Source: Kwoniella bestiolae CBS 10118 (taxonomy: Eukaryota; Basidiomycota; Tremellomycetes; Tremellales; Cryptococcaceae). Taken from it: a stretch of DNA of 64,000 nt. Shown here piece after piece: positions 24,201-34,814 of this stretch (positions are counted from its first letter, which is position 1; every line of letters starts with the position of its first letter). The translations under genes were made by a program, and so were the position numbers. Under the pieces are notes generated by a model. That model saw only the letters and a list, made by a program, of their open reading frames with translations. It made no database searches and was not told the origin of the DNA. The stretch lies in the NCBI RefSeq assembly GCF_000512585.2, contig NC_089243.1:1984001-2048000 (forward strand). Reading direction: 5' to 3'.

Positions 24201-24737
24201 CTATTCAAGTCGAGCACGCTTATTTCCATCGGAACTCCCTTGTCCAGTCGCAGTCGCATCCGCACCGTGTTTGTGTTGTATCAACTTGAATTTCGAAAGG
24301 TCACTTTGTTCGTGATCTCCACTGTGAGTTTGCAGATCATCTCGTTCCCCCCGCCCTGACTGACCCGCTTGACCTCCCATCCCAAAGGTGAACTGCCTAT
24401 ATCGACTTTGTTGTCCAGTGCCCAGATCGTACACGCTCCTGGGGGCAAACGAAGTGTGCGGTACACCGTTATCTCGTTCGTGGGTCTGGTCGGAGCGTCG
24501 ATGTTCAGAAGAGAACGGCGCACCCCCAGATAAATCCGATAAATTACCTTTTTTGAAATCCGCTAGTAGCTGATCCATGATATCGTCCTCCCCGCCAGAT
24601 TCAGTAGTCGTCCCCTGCTCCTGCTCTCCCTCTTCGGGGATGCTGCCTAAAGTACCACACCCCCAACCCCCGGCGCCTCTGATCCCTTCCTCGGAATAGT
24701 GCGGTTCATGTTGGTTTCGATCGTCTCCATCAGACAT
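24201..24737 (-). CDS. Small acidic hydrophilic protein, unknown function
   Basis: Single-exon frame of 178 residues, ATG 24737 (MSDGDDRNQHEPHYSEEG) to TAG 24203-24201. It is rich in Gly, Asp, Glu, Ser and Gln, with a short predicted helix (DIMDQLLADFKKGNLSDL) and a basic end (GNKRARLE). There is no signal peptide, membrane segment or recognised domain. It is the third hydrophilic small protein, or remnant of one, on this strand within 3.5 kb, but I see no convincing sequence match to the other two. Expression evidence would be needed to be sure. Confidence 0.55.
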   Translation of the reverse strand: MSDGDDRNQHEPHYSEEGIRGAGGWGCGTLGSIPEEGEQEQGTTTESGGEDDIMDQLLADFKKGNLSDLSGGAPFSSEHRRSDQTHERDNGVPHTSFAPRSVYDLGTGQQSRYRQFTFGMGGQAGQSGRGERDDLQTHSGDHEQSDLSKFKLIQHKHGADATATGQGSSDGNKRARLE

Positions 24738-25255
24738 GTTTTATCAGGTCAATCGTCAAAGTGGAATGTAGCGGAAGAAAGATGTGTAAGGTTTTTGTAT
24801 CTCTTATTATCTTCACGAGAAGTGTATCTCACTTATACACTCCTGGGCTGGGTGATTGCAGAGAGCGGATATTCAATCTGTAACTCCAATGAAAGGAGGT
24901 CAAATACCCAGAATCAAAGGATGCATCGTGTATCGTCATTCTCGTTCGACCGTGACTATCGGAGAATATGCTCGATACGAATCTCTGTGGTTGTTTGTTG
25001 AATGATATCTGTCGATTCGCCCAGCCAATCGAGAACGGAGCTCGTTCATCCGTTCCAAGCGGACATGGAACACCCATAGACGAGCATATCTCACAAGTGA
25101 CATCGATGATCTTGCAGAAGGCCTTACATGTATGGTCAGTACCCTATGAGATTTCCACCATGACAGACATGTCACAGCAACGTCATATTTGCATGGCGGT
25201 GATCATACTGTATCATAATCACCTGACCTGGTCCAAATCGTGCGTGGGTACCCTG
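24738..25255. other. Intergenic region
   Basis: About 520 bp between two minus-strand genes: the SEH1 3' UTR and the promoter of the small protein gene. Nothing else was recognised. Confidence 0.45.
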
Positions 25256-26774
25256 TCACTGTCCATTCCCATCTTCATGAGGTGGTTCCTCAGCTGTCAT
25301 CTGACCCAAAAGTTTCCAACTTCTCGCATATGTAGCTACAAGCCATATATCCTTATCAGCTGACATCCCTAAGGGCACCCAAGATCCATCAGATGAAATG
25401 GACTACTCACGCTTATATATCCTCACTACACCTTCATCATCCGTCGTCGTCAATGTCGTACCAGTCGCGTTCCACTGTAGAGAATCACCAGGATCAATCA
25501 GCTCATCAGATCTTACCGCCATCCAAAAAAAAATACATCTCCGTATATCCCAAGATATTTGCAAGCCAAACTCACATCAACCATACCTATCCTAGCCCCA
25601 CCTTTCCCGAAATCCGCCACGCACTCGCCTTTCCACTGACCCCCTGCCACCCCATCATGGTACCCATCATCATTGTAGTCCACCCTCAACTTCTCACTGG
25701 GAGGTTCGACCCGCCATATCCTGATGGTCCCATCCCTACTTCCAGTAGCTATCAGATGGTACGATCTCCCACAAGATGGAGCCCAGGCTATACTTGTCAA
25801 AGAAGCTGTCGAGGAAGATGAAGGTGGGTTAAGGAATAAGATGGAATTTGCCGAAGAGGAAGTATCGATAGGTATTGAGAGTATTTTGACTGTTGGTGAG
25901 ATACCTGAGAAGACAGATATGATGGAACCCCACCATCGCTCTTTACACCATGATAAGCCCCATCCGCCGTTGGCCAGCTCGTTGGTACTGCCTGCGCCAG
26001 CTTCGAGGGGAGGTTCATCGTTCGATCCGGGAGGTGGTAGGGAGGGGACATGTATGGGTTGGAGGAGTGACCAGTCGGATAAGGAGGGGTCGGCGGAAGA
26101 GTATATACGGAGGTATGAATCGGTTGATATTGTTGCCTGTTACGGGCGAAGCGACATAACCAGCTCGTCAGATGTGACACAGACAGCTGAAAAGGGAGAA
26201 AGATGCACTCACCACTCTAGGTTCACTACCCGAATCGCCCGTGCCAAACTCAACCTGCTTCACACTCCCCTTCGCACCCGTCAGAACAGCTCTCTCAATC
26301 CACCTTCCCTCTCGTTCTCTACCTGTTGGTTCCTCCCATATTCGGACTGTTCGATCATGCGACGAAGAAGCGAGCAGTGAACCGTGTACTGGGTGTGCAA
26401 ACGAGAGATGCAGTATCGGAGCGTCGTGTGCCTGCTGGCCCTATCAGCTTTCTAAATTTCATTTGATGAGATTTTGGAAGTAGCTGACCTTCCACTCTGT
26501 CTCCTGATCCCATGTACCTTCGTGGGACTTTCTGAATAACTTGATTTTCTGGTCCGCAGAGCATGTAGCGACTATATTCATATGTCAGCTTATGAAGTCG
26601 GCGGACGCTACCGAGAGTCGAGCTCACGTCGTTCTCCGTAGAAATCATAAGTCACGTCTAGAAGAGAGGAAGATTAGCACATACAAGCTGACCATGAGTA
26701 CTCGTATAGCAGGGCAGTAGCTTACGAGTGACCAGATCTGCATGCCCTGACGCTAGTAGATTTGTCTGCAGCAT
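25256..26774 (-). CDS. SEH1: Nucleoporin / SEA-complex WD40 protein SEH1
   Basis: Beta-propeller subunit shared by the Nup84/Y complex of the nuclear pore and the SEA/GATOR2 complex on the vacuole. Start ATG 26774 (MLQTNLLASGHADLVT); short exons then give DVTYDFYGERR, VATCSADQKIKLFRKS, HDAPILHLSFAHP, SSSHDRTVRIWEE, ATGSRDGTIRIWRV and, last, WNATGTTLTTTDDEGVVRIYK and YARSWKLLGQ, matching WD blades and the SEH1-type C-terminus. The stop is TGA 25258-25256. The intron ending at CTACAG before TGGAACGCG joins ARIGMVD to WNATG. A Pro/Tyr-rich insert (about 25940-26150) in mid-propeller is typical of basidiomycete versions. SEC13 is the nearest alternative, but DFYGERR and VATCSADQKIKLF favour SEH1. 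Confidence 0.9.
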
Positions 26775-27183
26775 CTTATCAGTCTGTTGATTTGGTATAG
26801 GCAATCTCAGGTATAGCGGTGAGGAGGATGGAATGTTGAATAACAATAACCACCTACACTCGAGTATACTCGAGTATATTATAGGAATGCTTGTAAACAC
26901 GAGATAGATGGGTGAATGCGGGGCCACAACCACTCCATGTGTAGGATAAATGGTATCACCGGTTATTACCGGTAGAGTGGCACTCTGGGCGCTAGCTGGA
27001 TGCTGACGCGCTGATGGGTGGTGATGTGGTGATTGCCTCGTCACTATCTACTATCTACTATGCTCATGTTAGGACGTCTGTGAGTATCTATATATACCTC
27101 TCATTGGACACTACACTCGACCACCTCAATCTCCACGCCCACCTCCTGTCTCCTGTCATATACCCACTCACCTACTATACAAC
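26775..27183. promoter_or_regulatory. Divergent promoter region SEH1 / SEC24
   Basis: 409 bp between divergent starts. It contains a short CTACTAT repeat near 27045-27061 and two overlapping-type copies of ACTCGAGTATA near 26856-26880. No clear TATA box was assigned. Confidence 0.5.
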
Positions 27184-30100
27184 ATGTCGCAAGAGGTCAT
27201 GCTCCCTCAGGGCTGGGAAGCTAGATGGTGAGTTACCCGCTTTCACTGAACCATTCATACTTCATAATCGAAAGCTGATCAATGTCCACAGGGACTCGCA
27301 ATCAAACGCCTATGTCTATGTCGGTGAGTAGAGCTATCGCATGATCAAGGATATGTGGCTGATACACTTCGCAGAGCAATCAACCGGTAGATCTCAATGG
27401 GAAGTCCCCACGCAACCATCCTACGGCTCATCCAACCCTTCCGTATCCCCCGCTCCTCAACCTGCAGCAAGTCACCACCGACCAGGACGTCGGCAGTATC
27501 CCACAGCTCAGATCCAGCAGGTATACGGAGGGGGAGGATATGATACCCAGCCTCAAGCACAACAGCCAATGGGTGGTGCATCTGGATACCCTGATCACAA
27601 TGCCCAACAACAACAACCTCAATACTTTACCCCAGGATTCGGTGGAGCAGACGCCCAACCTCAACAACCCCAGCAACCTGCTTACGGTCAACAGCCTCCA
27701 TCCTACGGTGGTACTCCCGCACCTCCCTATGGTCAACAACAACAGCCCTACCCTGGCCAACAGCCAGTCGACCAGATGGCCAACCAATTCCAACAGATGA
27801 ACGTAGGCTATGGAGGTGGTGCTGGAGGTGGAAAACAACTTCATCAGATCCAGACCGTCAACTTGATCGGTATGCAACCGGACGTCACAGGACTAGTCGC
27901 CCCACCACCTCCATACCTTTTACCTCCCAATGCAGCTGTTACTGCCTCACCTCATATCCAACCTGATCCATCATATCAACGATGCACCCTTACTTCCATG
28001 CCTACCACTCAATCACTCCTCAACAAATCGAAGCTACCCTTAGCACTGGTTATGGCCCCCTACAGGTCATTCAGGGGAGAAGTCGACGGCGATGATCCCG
28101 TACCTGTCGTGGAGGATAGCGTAATTGCAAGATGTAGGAGATGTAGAGCGTACATCAACCCCTTCGTAACGTTTATCGAAGGTGGAAATAGGTGGAAATG
28201 TTGTATGTGTGGATTATCCAACGAAGTGCCCCAGCTCTTCGATTGGAATCAAGCTGAGAACAAACCTGCCGATCGATGGGCGAGAAAGGAACTCAACCAT
28301 TCCGTAGTGGAATTCATCGCACCTACCGAATATATGGTCAGACCACCCCAGCCACCAGTATACGCATTTGTCATTGACGTATCTCAACAAGCAATCCAAT
28401 CGGGTATGGTGGCAGTGGCCGCTCGAACGATACTAGAGAGTCTAGATAACATCCCCAATGCCGACAACCGAACCAAAGTAGCTATCATAGCTGTATCCAC
28501 TTCACTTCATTTCTTCTCTCTCCCAGCAGATGCCACCGAGGCTTCCATGTTGGTGGTATCGGACCTTACGGATGTCTTCTTACCTAAACCTGTAGACTTA
28601 TTGGTCAACCTGACGGAATCACGTCCAGCTATCGAATCTCTCCTTGGCAAGCTAAGCGACATGTTCCAAGATTCCCACACGGTCGGTAATGCCCTTGGAT
28701 CAGGTCTTCAGGCGGCCCACCAACTTATCGGTAAGATTGGTGGAAAGATCATAGCCTTGACCGCGACTTTACCAACACTGGGCGAAGGAGCTTTGAAAGC
28801 TAGAGATGATCCCAAACTTCTGGGTACCTCCAAAGAATCGTCTTTGCTCAACGCTGCATCAAGTTTCTACAAGACCTTCGCTATCGAGTGCTCGAAACAA
28901 CAAGTCGCGGTTGACATGTTCCTCTTCTCCACCTCCTACACGGACGTAGCGACCCTATCATGCTTGCCTAGATACACCGCTGGTCAAACGTACTTGTATC
29001 CCGGATTCAACGCCTCGAGGTCCGAAGACGCTATCAAGTTCGCCACTGAATTTGGTAAGGTATTATCTATGCCCATGGGATTAGAAGCAGTCATTAGAGT
29101 CAGAGCTACGAGGGGTATAAGGATGTCAGCGTTCCATGGTAATTTCTTCATTCGATCTACTGACTTGTTAGCTTTACCTGTGGTCCCTACCGACCAGAAT
29201 TACGTGATCGAGTTACAGCTCGAAGATGATATCAAGGGTTCTTTCGTGGTTCTTCAAACTGCCATCTTACATACGACATGTTACGGCGAACGAAGGATCA
29301 GAGTTATAACTCAGGCTATGCCTACGACGGATTCGATCTCGGAGCTGTACGGCTCAGCAGATCAAATTGCAATTGCCACCTACCTCACCAATAAGGCTGT
29401 CGAACGATCGATGTCTCATTCATTGGACGACGCTAGAAACACAGTCACCAAGAACCTCAGTGATATGTTGGCGGTATACAAGAACCAAGTCACCTCTTCG
29501 TCTGGCGCCTCTGCTCAACTGGCTGTACCCGAGAACCTCAAGCTGCTACCACTCCTATGCTGTGCGCTGGTCAAGCACGTGGGATTAAGAGAGGGAGCAT
29601 CGATCCCACCTGATCTCAGAGCATATGCTCAATGTCTATTAACTACACTTCCTTGTCAATCCCTCGTTCCATACATTCATCCAAGGTTCTACTCCCTGCA
29701 TAATATGCCAAACGACGCGGGCAACATCAACGAGACCGGCCAGATGGTTCTTCCCCCAGCTCTGAACCTAACCTCAGAGCGATTGGAGAGACACGGCCTG
29801 TTCCTTATTGAAGATTCACAAAACATCTTCATATGGGTAGGACACGAGGCCGTACCGAGACTCATCCAAGATGTATTCGGATTGAACAACTACGGTGAAC
29901 TCCAGGGTGGGAAATCGACTTTACCAATCCTCGATAATCCCTTCTCCCAACGAGTCAATAATATCGTCAACAAGACTAGAGAGTTGAGAAGGGGTGTATA
30001 TAGACCTCATGTGTATGTTGTGAAATCTGATGCGGAGCCTGCGCTGAGGAGCTGGGCTTTGAGCCTGTTGGTGGAGGATAGGATGGATCATATGAGTAGT

Positions 30101-30242
30101 TATGCGCAGTATTTGACGACTGTTAAGAACAAGGTGGGTTATGGGTTTCTTCCTTTTCCAACGTATATGCGTCTGCATTTGCGCGGATTTTGGATGGCAT
30201 GCTGACGTTGTTTCGTTCGGGGTATAGGTGAATGGTAATTAG
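27184..30242 (+). CDS. SEC24: COPII cargo-adaptor SEC24 with N-terminal WW domain
   Basis: Selects cargo in the COPII coat at ER exit sites together with Sec23 and Sec13/31. Start ATG 27184; exons 27184-27227, 27292-27323 and 27375-30133; a last exon 30228-30242 encodes only VNGN and the stop. Order of elements: a WW domain at residues 7-37 (LPQGWEARWDSQ, then STGRSQWEVP; Trp11 and Trp34, 23 apart), a yeast-like Sec24 start (RRQYPTAQIQQVYG), a long Gln/Pro/Gly linker, the Sec23/24 zinc finger (CRRC and CCMC, about 28132-28212), the trunk domain (YAFVIDVSQQAI), beta-sandwich and helical domains, and a gelsolin-like end (GLFLIEDSQNIFIWVG). The WW domain lies before the part that aligns with yeast Sec24 and is built by the first three exons. 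The main call is certain. Confidence 0.97.
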
Positions 30243-30604
30243 TTGAGCCAAAATGCCAAATACAGACAAGAAAAGTACGAACGCCGATTGTATTTGGGTG
30301 TCGAAGATCAGAGATATAGAGATTCGATTTGAATTCAATTTGTGTTATATGCATGGTATACGTATCTGAGGAGTGTGGGATGGTGGTATTATACATGATG
30401 AGGATGAGGTATGACGAGTATATACCAGATGGAATGAAGAGTGAAATGAAATGTATACATGGTATTGAGTTTTGTACAACGGAGTTGGGTGTGTGATATG
30501 AGCATTATAGAATGGAGGGATGATGGAGAAGACGATGCTATCGTTCGTTCTTGAGAGAGCGTGGTGAGATTGTCTTGTCTTGCACTGCACGAATCATCCC
30601 CGTT
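30243..30604. other. Convergent intergenic region
   Basis: About 360 bp holding the two facing 3' UTRs. Nothing else was recognised. Confidence 0.5.
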
Positions 30605-31227
30605 TCATCTCGATCCTACATCACCCAAATCCAACAGACGATATCAGCTTTCATTTTTGACTGGACCATCCATCCCTCTTCCGCCAGTATTTAATCTCGA
30701 TAGCAAAAAACCACTCACCCCCCACCCATAATCTCAACCAACAAACCCCTAACTATACTCCTCATCTTCTCTTCATTCTCCACATTCCACTCCACACTAG
30801 TTGCTATGGATATGGTCGTACTTTCCACTTTCACTATATCCCCTTCTGGATCTTCTTCTGGGATGGTCTCGGAGAGTTCGGAGGTGATTTTGAGGGAGAT
30901 TGGCCATGCGTCTGTATACCGTATATATCGAAATCAAGATCAAGATCAGTCATGGGTATCAGCTCTGTTTTGAACTTCTCGTATTATTCTTTTTGATGAT
31001 GTGACACAATGTCGACCCACCGTCGTTCTCCTCGAAATGGAGAAAGGTGAGATCTTCCAACTCGTCGAATTGATCTTGCGTTAATACGTGTGGGATGGTG
31101 AGTTCGATTGACTGTGGAGATATATGTAGATCAGTGTATTTCACCTCAGGTAGTTATGGCGGCAGAACAGACACTGGGTTGATGGGTGATGGGTAATACT
31201 TACATGGGGTGGTCGGGGTGCTGGCAT
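30605..31227 (-). CDS. Small spliced protein, about 104 aa, unknown
   Basis: Not recognised. Exons read as 31227-31204 (MPAPRPPH), 31111-31021 (SIELTIPHVLTQDQFDELED and onward), 30911 to about 30719, and a tiny last exon 30615-30605. Each intron has a GTRNGT donor and a branch site; the last uses GTGAGTGG with branch CTGAT and acceptor GATGTAG. Without the last intron the frame would stop at TGA 30717-30715 after GGG. The product has an N-terminal strand/helix (IELTIPHVLTQDQFDELE), an acidic middle (SETIPEEDPEGD), a beta strand (KVESTTISIATSVEW) and a C-terminal helix (NEEKMRSIVRGLLVEI). That layout faintly recalls the small KEOPS subunit Pcc1, but the match is too weak to assign. Consistent splice phases support a real gene. 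Confidence 0.6.
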
Positions 31228-31701
31228 GTCTTTGCTGCTACAAGGAGGATAAGGTGGTCGGATCGATAGTGATGTCAGCTGTGAGTGAGATTATAATATC
31301 GATACTGCATAATGATGCATAAGATATATTCAGAAGGTATACATAACATGCGTGTACATGACGAGTATATGTACTGCACAAGTATGAGCTGACAATAGCG
31401 AGATGGATGCATGTAGTGTACATCATATCACTGGATGACGCTTTTGGACTGATGAAACGATGCAAAGGTGTCTTTTGTCACTCGCTCACTTGCCGCAAGG
31501 ATCTCGATCTTTATGAGCATTCCTTTGGAGAACAACGGAATATAAGCTTATCCTTCGCATGATGGCAACAACCTCAGTAGTCCATGCATGCGGCATGATA
31601 TCGTTTTATAATGTATTTGTGTCCAATGACTTTATCATGCATAGATGTAAACTAGATATGTCCACGATAACCCTCATCCCTATCATGCAACTTACCTTGC
31701 T
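31228..31701. other. Intergenic region
   Basis: About 470 bp between two minus-strand genes, A/T-rich, with several ATGCAT/TGCATG words (31310-31330, 31405-31411, 31583-31592). No gene was recognised. Confidence 0.4.
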
Positions 31702-33113
31702 CTAATCCACTGGATCCTCCGCCCTCCTAAAGCACGCAACCCACTTATCCCCCTTATTCCTCTCCACCTTCTTACCTTCCTCCGTGGCTGTCCTTGCAGC
31801 TTCGAGTATAGGGTCATCCGCCAGCTCAGAGTTGGGGATGGGTATGAATAATGGGTGGTTGTTCAGGTGCAGGGCCATCCATTCGTGGAGATCTGTGCGG
31901 GATCATCAGCTCAGGTCCCACATAGCGCGAAAGAAACAAGCAGAAATTGGAGCCACGACTCACCTTTCACATCTGTCACGGTGTATAGTATACCCCCTGG
32001 TCGAAGGACATATGCATATTCAGCTAGGAGGCCCGGTCTATCGTGCAATAAAATGTCAGCTATACATATGAATTCTTGTAGGAGACTTCGCCGTAAATAG
32101 CTATGCAGCGAGAGTACAGCTCACTCACGTTATAATCCTTGCTTTCTGTTTCCGATTCTTAAAGTGCGGATCGGGGAACAAGAAGAATATCTTGGATAGC
32201 TAAATCATGAAAACCAATATAACTAGATCAGCGCCGTGCACACTGTGACATGTGAGATTGTAAGGCAACCCAACCCACCTGACCCTTGTCGAAGAAATTC
32301 GTTATATGTTTCATAGCGTTCGCCCTAATCACCGAGACGTTCTGATATTCTCCTGGTTGTTTCTCCCCTTCGCCAGCTAAGGATTGGGATTGACGAGTGG
32401 CAGCTATTCGGTCGGTCACGTATTTGGTTACGGACATTCTGATCTCCATGCCTAGCGATTAGAATCACAATCGAAATTAGTCATTCAATGATGTCACCAA
32501 TGATGGATCATATCGTTATGAGAGACAGTACAAGCAATACTCACCCAGCATCAACGTCTCAGGAAACATGGGAGCAAGAGCCATGAGCAGACCCCCAAAT
32601 CCACATCCCACATCTGCCCATTCTACCTTCTTGGTATTTTGTCCGGGGAGAGGTTCAGCCTGATCGGGGTAGGAGAAGTATTGGGGGTAATGGAAGGACC
32701 AGTCCATTGCGGAAGGTGATTTAGGGCTGTACGATAGCATAAGACATCAGTATACAACATACATTATCAAGTACAGGTTGTTGGGATTGACATAACGGGT
32801 ATGCCCAGTAGGTAAAAAGCTGAATAGAAAGAAACAGCTGTACACCAAACTCACTAATCCAACTCATGATCCACAAATACGTTCGCATGTGCCCTCTGCC
32901 TATAGAATCGTTTCTACAATACTCATACATCGATCAACAATCGTTCCATTTCCGTGTGAAGGGGACAAATGAACCCACCTGAGGTATCTTCAACAACCCC
33001 ACATCAGCCTGATCAGGGGTGGTCGTCCCATTCGTACTTGGGGTTAGGGAAGTAGCAGTCGACGGTCCAGCTTCCATTTCCGTTTCCAGTTGATCGTGTG
33101 TTCTCTTTGACAT
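31702..33113 (-). CDS. TRM8: tRNA (guanine-N7-)-methyltransferase catalytic subunit TRM8
   Basis: Makes m7G46 in tRNA together with the WD40 partner Trm82, using S-adenosylmethionine. Start ATG 33113 (MSKRTHDQLETEMEAGPS), stop TAG 31704-31702, about seven exons. Visible TrmB-family elements after splicing: KRFYRQRAHANVFVDHELDY, MDWSFHYPQYF, the SAM-binding motif VEWADVGCGFGGLLMALAPMFP followed by GMEIRMSVTKYVTDRI, ANAMKHITNFFDKGQ, the signature LFPDPHFKNRKQKARI, and the late motif RPGGILYTVTDVKDLHEWM. The variable first exon is Ser/Thr-rich and probably disordered. Family identity is firm; a few internal exon borders are approximate. Confidence 0.95.
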
Positions 33114-33238
33114 TGTCGAGAGTATGGTATGGGGTGGATTGCGATTCAGACTGTATCCTGGATGGTCAATTATTTCACTTTGATAAGAGGGAGTTGTACG
33201 GTGAGGGGTTTTCAACTTTTGAAGGTAGGGGGATTGAA

Positions 33239-33246
33239 TCACGTGA
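33239..33246. promoter_or_regulatory. TCACGTGA palindrome in the TRM8 / mS38 divergent promoter
   Basis: Perfect 8-bp E-box palindrome in the 275-bp gap between the two divergent starts. It is the preferred site type of class B bHLH factors such as Cbf1. Its position, 126 bp from one start and 143 bp from the other, suits a shared control site. Confidence 0.5.
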
Positions 33247-33388
33247 CTTTCCCTCTACACACCTCGAAATCGTTCTATTCCACCTCGTTCCGACTCACCT
33301 CACTCCATTCTCTTCTTATCTATCTCTTCTCGTCTATCCTCAATCATCTCACATCTCATGAAACATCAACACGGAGCGACATACCACA

Positions 33389-34661
33389 ATGCTCCTACGT
33401 CGTCTCTACTCCTCCCTCCCACCCACGTCTCGGGCAGGGGGTTCTCACTCCACCACCCTATCCCTTCCTAATCAAACTACTATTAAACCCCAAGTCCGAC
33501 GAAACAAACCTCGCACAGCCAACACTTCGGCACTATGCAAGCTCAAACCCTCCACCGCCGTAGAGAACAATCTCAACGGTAATGGTCGACTCCGACGAAG
33601 AATCAGACCATCACCATCACTCAACGTCGTATCCGATTCCAACCGACGTATCTCCATCTTTGACCCATCCCCATCAGACCTGATTGAAGATTACTCCAAC
33701 CCATCCACCGCACCCACATCCACCTCCCCCTCTTCACCTCGACTACTCTTCACTCATCCCGTCCCGTCCAAGGATAATGTAGAGGGATTCAAACCTATTT
33801 ATTTGTACCCTGAGCAATTCAAATTACATTATACTTTTACTCCCTCCTATCATCCCCTACCTCTCAATATGGGCACAAGCATCTACACCAACCCTCGTAA
33901 ACAATCCTATCTCACCCCGAGCTCCGTAGAAGATATATTCGAAAGACCACCGGCACCCAACCCCGCCAAGTCGCTTGGAAGGGTACCTAAGAAAGTCAAT
34001 AGTGGGCTGAACGACCATATTAGAGTGGTATCTCATCTATCTCATCCAGAGCTGATCCATGGTCTAGGGGGGATGGTCGATCCATGGTCTCATGCGCATG
34101 TTCAGTCGGATGTAGGACTGGAAGCTATCCTATCTACCAAAATTAGCGAAATGAAGAAATCAAGTGACGCTCAATGGGATAGGGTACTGAGTAAGCTGGA
34201 AGGTAAGCAGAACAAGGTAGAAGTACAAGAAGCAGGGAAAGATGCGAATCTTGATGAGGTCGTTGGAGGGTTGAATGATGTTTTGGCCAAGATGGGATTG
34301 ACCAATCTTCCTTCGAGGGGTAGAAAGTCGTCGATGGGAGTTGAGGAAGTGGGTTTGTCGGGGGAGGGCGAAGAGGGTGTGTTGCTGGATAGTGTCAAGA
34401 GGAAGAGGAAGAAGAAGATCTCGAAACACAAGTACAAGAAGAGGAGAAAGGTGAGTTTGGTTTCATTTCATTTCTCTGTTCTGTTTCACCTTCAATTGGC
34501 ATCACACCATGTCAGATTAACATCACATTCCGCATTATTCGATCATGGACATCATCCGATCATGGATCTCTATCAACATTTCACGTCTTGGATTTTTGGC
34601 TGATATGTCTTACTCTCCTTTACAGGCTACTCGAGCCCTCAGAAAGAGGTTAGGAAAGTAA
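33389..34661 (+). CDS. Mitochondrial small ribosomal subunit protein mS38 (COX24/AURKAIP1 family)
   Basis: Start ATG 33389 (MLLRRLYSSLPPTSR, a mitochondrial presequence rich in Arg and Ser without acids). One long exon, a single intron 34451-34625, and a last exon ending TAA 34659-34661. The first 300 residues are Ser/Pro-rich and poorly conserved. The C-terminus carries the family hallmark: SVKRKRKKKISKHKYKKRRK spliced to ATRALRKRLGK, the very basic mS38/DUF1713 motif that binds rRNA in the mitoribosomal small subunit. In yeast the orthologue Cox24/Qri5 also affects COX1 expression. The intron cuts exactly inside this motif. The call rests mainly on this C-terminal block, which is highly characteristic. 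Confidence 0.88.
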
Positions 34662-34814
34662 TCCTGAAGTATGTACCAGGAAGTATCGCATGCATGCTCG
34701 GTAGTAGAGGATCATTCCCTTCTGTAGAGTATACCCCACATAAGTAAAGTACTCAGACCGATCATCGGTGACATCGTCATCCACCCAAACCAAATCGCTC
34801 CTCCCCCATTCGGT

